From Serratia silvae (GTDB lineage: Bacteria > Pseudomonadota > Gammaproteobacteria > Enterobacterales > Enterobacteriaceae), in NCBI RefSeq assembly GCF_023282985.1, contig NZ_JAGQDC010000004.1, positions 62,001 through 126,000 of the forward strand: a DNA stretch of 64,000 bases. Reading direction: 5' to 3'. The position numbers and the translations under genes were made by a program. The notes beneath the pieces were generated by a model that was not told the origin of the DNA, did no database searches, and was given only the letters and a program-made list of their open reading frames with translations. Position 1 is the first letter of the stretch, and every line of letters starts with the position of its first letter. Of this stretch, positions 59,994 through 64,000 are shown piece after piece.

Positions 59994-60248
59994 TTAGCGC
60001 GATAGTGCCAGCGACAGCACTTCCCTAGCAAATCCGAGTAGCGTATCGCCATACCAGCCAGCTAGCAGAAAGAGTGTCACAATGACGCTTAATAATTTCA
60101 AACCGAAAGGCAGTGTCTGCTCCTGTAATTGCGTTACAGTCTGGATAAGCCCGACAATCAGCCCCACCACCGTAGCCACCACAATCGGCAGGGAGGACAG
60201 TATTAACACCAGATAGAGCGCCTTATTTCCGGCAAAGGTTATTTCATT
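59994..60248 (-). CDS. spaQ: T3SS export apparatus protein SctS (SpaQ/FliQ family)
   Basis: 84 residues from MNEITFAGNKALYL (Salmonella SpaQ 86); the frame to 60281 lies in spaP. Two transmembrane helices with the FliQ motif VGLIVGLIQTVTQLQEQTLPFG. Part of the SctRST gate. Confidence 0.94.
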   Translation of the reverse strand, partial: NEITFAGNKALYLVLILSSLPIVVATVVGLIVGLIQTVTQLQEQTLPFGLKLLSVIVTLFLLAGWYGDTLLGFAREVLSLALSR

Positions 60249-60267
60249 CATAGATGGCGATTCCTGT

Positions 60268-60930
60268 TCAGGTTCCCGCAAGGTCGATATATTGCAGGAT
60301 CAGTCCCTGGGATAATAAGGTCCAGCCGTCGAGTACAACAAACAGTACCAGTTTTACCGGCACCGAGATGGTGATCGGGCTCATCATCATCATCCCTAAC
60401 GCCAGCAGGATGCTGGAGATAAGCAAATCCACCACAACAAATGGCAAATACAGATAGAAACCAATCTTAAAGGCGCTCTTGATTTCACTTAAAGCATAGG
60501 CCGGTAGCAGTGAGAGAATAGAAATTCGCTGCTCTTCCTCATTATAATCAGGCGTATCACTGTCGCGCTGCATTTGCACACGCTCAAAAAAACTGGCGAG
60601 TTCTGGATCGGTATATTTCACCAGATAACTACGATAGCTCTCTAGCCCATTATCCAGAAAGTAGGCCATTGAGCTGGCATTCTTGTCCTCGATACGCGAG
60701 TACTCTTCGTACCCCTGTTTAAATATTGGGAACATTACAAAGAATGACATGGCTAGCGCCACGCCATTTAGCGTCATATTTGACGGTATCTGTTGCAGAC
60801 CTAACGCGTTACGTACCATAACAAAAACGATGGAAAATTTGATATAGCAGGTGCCACATGCAATAAGAAACGGCAATAACGTTGAAAAGGCCAGCAACGC
60901 AATTAACGAAATATCGTTACTGCTTGCCAC
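60268..60930 (-). CDS. spaP: T3SS export apparatus protein SctR (SpaP/FliP family)
   Basis: 220 residues (Salmonella SpaP 224) from a GTG with GGAGG 6 nt upstream. Four transmembrane helices; FliP signatures FVMVRNALGLQQIPSNMTLNGVAL near residue 35 and FLPFVVVDLLISSILLALGMMM-type sequence near 165 (LYLPFVVVDLLISS). It nucleates the export gate. It overlaps spaO by 14 bp. Confidence 0.95.
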   Translation of the reverse strand: MASSNDISLIALLAFSTLLPFLIACGTCYIKFSIVFVMVRNALGLQQIPSNMTLNGVALAMSFFVMFPIFKQGYEEYSRIEDKNASSMAYFLDNGLESYRSYLVKYTDPELASFFERVQMQRDSDTPDYNEEEQRISILSLLPAYALSEIKSAFKIGFYLYLPFVVVDLLISSILLALGMMMMSPITISVPVKLVLFVVLDGWTLLSQGLILQYIDLAGT

Positions 60931-61219
60931 TACTGACCTCCGGATTGATTTTCGTTATCTCGACAGCTGGGCAGTCCTCAAACCAGACCAGTTGTCCATT
61001 GGCAATAGCCAGGCCGTTGGCTCGCACGATAATATTATTCACCGCCTGCGGGTCGCATTTCATAATACTACCCTGATAAATGGCGGCTAATTCGCCAACC
61101 GTGACGGATTTTTGTTGAAAAATAAAATCCAAAGTGACCGGGATCTGTTCAGAATGATGTATTTCCCCGCTATCATGCTCTGTTGTCTGCGTTTCAGTCT
61201 GTTCCGCTTCCTCAAACAT
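60917..61219 (-). CDS. Predicted SctQ short form (SpaO-S) from internal start
   Basis: An in-frame ATG at 61219 is preceded by AGGAGGGGATT, a near-perfect Shine-Dalgarno at correct spacing. The product is the C-terminal 100 residues, covering the second SPOA domain. Salmonella SpaO makes a ~101-residue short form by internal initiation at about codon 203; here the start is codon 209 of 308. Expression is inferred. Confidence 0.75.
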   Translation of the reverse strand: MFEEAEQTETQTTEHDSGEIHHSEQIPVTLDFIFQQKSVTVGELAAIYQGSIMKCDPQAVNNIIVRANGLAIANGQLVWFEDCPAVEITKINPEVSSGKQ

Positions 61220-61843
61220 AATCCCCTCCTCATGATGAATAAAATGACCAATTTTGTGGCAATCAATAACAATGTCGCTAACCTGCCGCTGAATAAGCAA
61301 GGCATCACCGGGTTGGAGACTTCTTATCCCCTGATAACTCAACGTGCTCAGACCAATACGGAAATTCAGCGTTAATGGGATCAAGGCAGCGTCCACATGC
61401 TCACCACAATGATGATATTCCGGTAATACCTCCATACCACAAAACCAGATATCACCATGTTTGTCGGTAAATCGGTGGAAGCTGGCTGTGGGTTCAGCGT
61501 TATCATCGCTCAGTAATCCCTGCGCCACGATACGCTGATAATGCAGCATTTCGGGTAAAACGGCAGTGTCCAGCGGCAGATTGCTATTTTCAAATAGCGT
61601 GATTAACTGTGGCAACGACCATGCCTGTGATGCCTGAGCTGCCAGGTCTGGTGCCACCGCACCAAACCATGCTACAACATCAATCACCCCTTGCCAGCCG
61701 CTATCCGTTGTAAAACGCAGTAACGATCCCCCCATCGGCAAGGTGTTTTCCGCCTGTCCTAACCCTTGCTCCTGCCATAGCGCCGACAGCCGTTCATACT
61801 GCTGTATATGGCGTTCCCGGGTCGGCACTCTTTGCTTTAACAT
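60917..61843 (-). CDS. spaO: T3SS sorting-platform/C-ring protein SctQ (SpaO)
   Basis: 308 residues (Salmonella SpaO 303). N-terminal domain, then two SPOA domains, the second at the C terminus (PVTLDFIFQQKSVTVGELAAIYQGSI). It forms the pods of the cytoplasmic sorting platform with OrgA and OrgB. The ATG shares one base with the spaN stop (TGATG), with AGGAGG just upstream. An internal start at Met209 has its own strong ribosome site (separate entry). Confidence 0.93.
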   Translation of the reverse strand: MLKQRVPTRERHIQQYERLSALWQEQGLGQAENTLPMGGSLLRFTTDSGWQGVIDVVAWFGAVAPDLAAQASQAWSLPQLITLFENSNLPLDTAVLPEMLHYQRIVAQGLLSDDNAEPTASFHRFTDKHGDIWFCGMEVLPEYHHCGEHVDAALIPLTLNFRIGLSTLSYQGIRSLQPGDALLIQRQVSDIVIDCHKIGHFIHHEEGIMFEEAEQTETQTTEHDSGEIHHSEQIPVTLDFIFQQKSVTVGELAAIYQGSIMKCDPQAVNNIIVRANGLAIANGQLVWFEDCPAVEITKINPEVSSGKQ

Positions 61844-62862
61844 CACTCCTCCTGGTCACGCTGTTGCCGTTTATCCTGCTGCGAATGTTGCTGTTTATGC
61901 TCATCTTGCATATCGCGCTGGAGATTATCCGGCACGCCTTCCCGGTTCATGGCAGTAAATAAACGTTGCTGTACCAGAAGATCCGACGGTTGCAAAGCGG
62001 CAGCACCGAGCGCAGAGGGTTGCCAAACATTGACATGATGATCGCCCCCCCAACGGGAAAATTGATATTTGAATTCACCGCCGCTTTTGCTCGACACCTC
62101 AGCTGGCGCGGATAACTTTTGCAGCACAGTCACTGGCTGTGATTTTTTATGGCCGGTGTGGGTAGCCCCTTGTTCAGCATCATGTGCCGGGCTTTTTACC
62201 GCCGCCCCCTGATTAAATGCCCCGGTAATGTTCACCTCTTCAGGTTTTCTGCGATGTTGTTGTAACCCATCCAGTGAATGCCTGGGGCCAGTATCTGGCT
62301 GAACGTCCAGAATAACCTCTGCTTTATCTTCACGCTGTCGCCGGGGTTCAGCCTTACCTTGCACCGCAGTGGCCTGGAGCAACGGCACGGCTTTTTCCAA
62401 CGGTGCTTCTGTCTCCCCATTTTTTAGCTGCACTGGCGCATGTGGCAGCCGTACAACTTTCTCTGTCTCCCCCACAGCCAAGGTAGGTTTTACATCAGTC
62501 TGGGTGAGCCGCCGCTTAGGCTGAGAAGTCACCAACATCGGTTCGACATCAGCACGACTGAAACGCCCATTGAGCCGGGAGGTGAGCAACATCGGTTGGA
62601 TATCAGCCTGGGTACGCCCATTGGGTCGTGAGACAACCTGGACAGCGTCATTACTGGTTCGCTGTCCCGTTTTTGCCTTAATGGTCAGAGGGGGTAAATG
62701 TTGAACCCATTGTTGATACATCTGCTGAACGGCCAGCGGATTTTCTTCATCCTGCTGCCAAAATTGTGCATCATCAAAATTGTCTTTCAGTGAAGACGGG
62801 GTTTCGTCTACCGGAAGTTCAACCAGCCCGTTTTTCACGGCGGCAGGAGCTACTTGAGACAT
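61843..62862 (-). CDS. spaN: T3SS needle-length/substrate-switch regulator SctP (SpaN/InvJ)
   Basis: 339 residues (Salmonella InvJ 336). Gln/Pro/Arg-rich and poorly conserved, as is usual for this family. Three ~18-residue repeats at 78-130 (separate entry), and a C-terminal region (FKYQFSRWGGDHHVNVW) with the conserved substrate-switch domain character. It ends in a charged QDKRQQRDQEE tail. It overlaps spaM by 13 bp and touches spaO. Confidence 0.85.
   Translation of the reverse strand: MSQVAPAAVKNGLVELPVDETPSSLKDNFDDAQFWQQDEENPLAVQQMYQQWVQHLPPLTIKAKTGQRTSNDAVQVVSRPNGRTQADIQPMLLTSRLNGRFSRADVEPMLVTSQPKRRLTQTDVKPTLAVGETEKVVRLPHAPVQLKNGETEAPLEKAVPLLQATAVQGKAEPRRQREDKAEVILDVQPDTGPRHSLDGLQQHRRKPEEVNITGAFNQGAAVKSPAHDAEQGATHTGHKKSQPVTVLQKLSAPAEVSSKSGGEFKYQFSRWGGDHHVNVWQPSALGAAALQPSDLLVQQRLFTAMNREGVPDNLQRDMQDEHKQQHSQQDKRQQRDQEE
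62473..62631 (-). repeat. Three ~18-residue tandem repeats in SpaN
   Basis: Residues 78-94, 95-112 and 113-130 read SRPNGRTQADIQPMLLT, SRLNGRFSRADVEPMLVT and SQPKRRLTQTDVKPTLAV. Shared positions are the initial Ser, the basic GR/RR, the D-I/V and P-M/T-L. The block lies in the region expected to act as ruler. Confidence 0.8.
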
Positions 62863-63302
62863 GCTATTATTTCCTCTGCTTCATTCTCTTCAATACGAAC
62901 GCTTTTAAGATAATACTGGCGAATTTCTTGCTTTCGCAAAAACTCATATTTATCAGTCTTTTTCGCTAACTGGCGCTGCGTTAACATCAGTTTCTGATAC
63001 TCATTTCCGCTGCGTTCATACTCAATATCTTTTTGTGAACGCTGCATGGCCAGATCGGCCATTTTTCGGCGCAATACTGCCTGACTACGCTGTACCGCAA
63101 AAAGTTTTTCGCGTGAATAATCGCCATGAGGATATAAACCATCGCGTATTTTTTTTACCAAAGCGACGGCCTCATCCAGCTCATTCATCTGTTCCTCAAG
63201 GCTGCGAATTTTTCTTACTTCACGGCCCATCAAAACATCATTTTTTTGCTTCTGAATAACACAGCGTTGTTTCAGAGAGTTAACGTGTTGCAGCAAACTC
63301 AT
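62850..63302 (-). CDS. spaM: T3SS stalk protein SctO (SpaM/InvI)
   Basis: 150 residues (Salmonella InvI 147) from [14 protein letters not shown] with GGGG 6 nt upstream. Almost entirely charged heptad-like helix, FliJ/YscO type. It binds the ATPase hexamer centrally and couples it to the export gate. It overlaps spaL by 23 bp and spaN by 13 bp. Confidence 0.9.
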   Translation of the reverse strand: MSLLQHVNSLKQRCVIQKQKNDVLMGREVRKIRSLEEQMNELDEAVALVKKIRDGLYPHGDYSREKLFAVQRSQAVLRRKMADLAMQRSQKDIEYERSGNEYQKLMLTQRQLAKKTDKYEFLRKQEIRQYYLKSVRIEENEAEEIIACLK

Positions 63303-64000
63303 ATAACCCCGCAAGCGTTGTCTGGAAATCAGAATGCTCGTGTACAGACTGGCATAACCAGTTTAACAACGGCTCCCTTTTATGCATCGCGCGGTCGTTC
63401 TCTGGGTTTTCACCAGGTTTATACTCCCCCAAGTCGACGAATATTTGCAATTCCTCGATTTTGGCCAGAATACGGCGTACCTCCCCAGCCTGTTGAATAT
63501 GACCAGCTTCACACACCTGGCTGGAAACGCGGCTGATACTACGCAATACATCAATTGCCGGATAATGGTTACGTGCTGCCAGTTTGCGATTGAGATAAAT
63601 ATGCCCGTCCAGAATGGAACGAATTTCATCGGCAATCGGATCCGGCTCGTCATCGCTTTCCAGCAGGATGGTATAAAACGCGGTAATACTGCCGCTACGC
63701 ATACAGCCCGGGCGCTCAAGGATGGCAGGCAAAGCATCAAACACCGATGCCGGGTAGCCTCTGCGCGCAGGCGTTTCCCCAGCAGAAAGGGCAACATCAC
63801 GCAATGCCCGGGCATAGCGGGTGATAGAGTCGATAAACAACACGACATTGCTGCCAGCATCGCGAAAATATTCTGCGATAGTGGTCGCCACCAGAGCCGC
63901 ATTACAGCGATCTAGTGAGGAATAATCAGACGTAGCATAGACCAGCACACACTTTTGTACCTGTCCAGACTGTTGCAGCTCCTCCACAAACTCCGTGACT
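63280..64000 (-). CDS. spaL: T3SS ATPase SctN (SpaL/InvC), C-terminal part, cut by window edge
   Basis: About 240 C-terminal residues of a FliI/YscN-type ATPase; the frame is open to the right edge ([11 protein letters not shown]). Visible are the Walker B region [20 protein letters not shown], the [25 protein letters not shown] arginine/loop segment, [32 protein letters not shown], and the C-terminal helical domain. It unfolds and releases export cargo from chaperones. The N-terminal domain and Walker A lie outside the window. Confidence 0.96.
   Translation of the reverse strand, partial: VTEFVEELQQSGQVQKCVLVYATSDYSSLDRCNAALVATTIAEYFRDAGSNVVLFIDSITRYARALRDVALSAGETPARRGYPASVFDALPAILERPGCMRSGSITAFYTILLESDDEPDPIADEIRSILDGHIYLNRKLAARNHYPAIDVLRSISRVSSQVCEAGHIQQAGEVRRILAKIEELQIFVDLGEYKPGENPENDRAMHKREPLLNWLCQSVHEHSDFQTTLAGLYEFAATR

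Overview
The window reads as a chromosomal stretch from a Serratia-like member of the Enterobacterales (Yersiniaceae/Enterobacteriaceae type). The basis is the E. coli-like order of the enterobacterial common antigen (ECA) cluster and its flanks (argX/hisR tRNAs, yifK, wecG to wecA, rho, trxA, rhlB, gppA, rep, ppiC), protein lengths within a few residues of the E. coli proteins, and a full-length ERIC element. The genus is an inference; no 16S or other diagnostic locus is present.

Layout. (1) 1-250: a tRNA operon on the minus strand (argX, then hisR cut by the window edge) with a readable promoter. (2) 0.3-15.2 kb: yifK (thrP) and the complete ECA operon wecA-wzzE-wecB-wecC-rffG-rffH-wecD-wecE-wzxE-wecF-wzyE-wecG, all on the minus strand, with a 127-bp ERIC repeat between rffG and rffH. 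(3) 15.4-22.8 kb: rho, trxA, rhlB, gppA, rep and ppiC. (4) 22.9-28.3 kb: yhjJ, dctA and the cyclic-di-GMP phosphodiesterase gene yhjK. In E. coli these lie beside the cellulose genes, far from ppiC, so the ppiC/yhjJ junction is a synteny breakpoint relative to E. coli. (5) 28.6-42.8 kb: a complete type II cellulose locus, bcsR-Q-A-B-Z-C on the minus strand and divergent bcsE-F-G on the plus strand. It includes BcsG for phosphoethanolamine decoration.

(6) 42.8-64.0 kb: a visibly more A+T-rich island carrying a type III secretion system of the SPI-1/Inv-Mxi-Spa family, all on the minus strand. It is bordered on the bcsG side by 1.3 kb of degraded DNA holding an IS903-like transposase remnant, a second IS903-type terminal repeat and an orphan ORF tail. 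Reading in the direction of transcription: spaL/invC (cut by the right edge), spaM, spaN, spaO, spaP, spaQ, spaR, spaS; sicA, sipB, sipC, sipD, a sipA-position effector, an acyl carrier protein (iacP) and an unknown 119-aa gene; a terminator; then prgH, prgI, prgJ, prgK, orgA, orgB, a 68-aa gene, a lipoprotein (pilotin candidate by synteny with Shigella mxiL-mxiM) and a CadC/ToxR-like membrane regulator. The export gate, ATPase, sorting platform, needle, rod, inner ring, translocators and chaperone are present. The secretin (invG), invA, invE and any invF/hilA would lie to the right, outside the window.

Points worth a second look: an internal start in spaO with a near-perfect Shine-Dalgarno sequence, predicting a 100-aa SctQ short form as in Salmonella SpaO; the 757-aa sipA-position protein, which lacks a recognisable actin-binding C terminus and carries 18-residue tandem repeats; a needle-length-control protein (SpaN) with three ~18-residue repeats; the lipoprotein and membrane regulator; a 31-codon ORF with a strong ribosome site upstream of prgH; and ERIC-derived elements.
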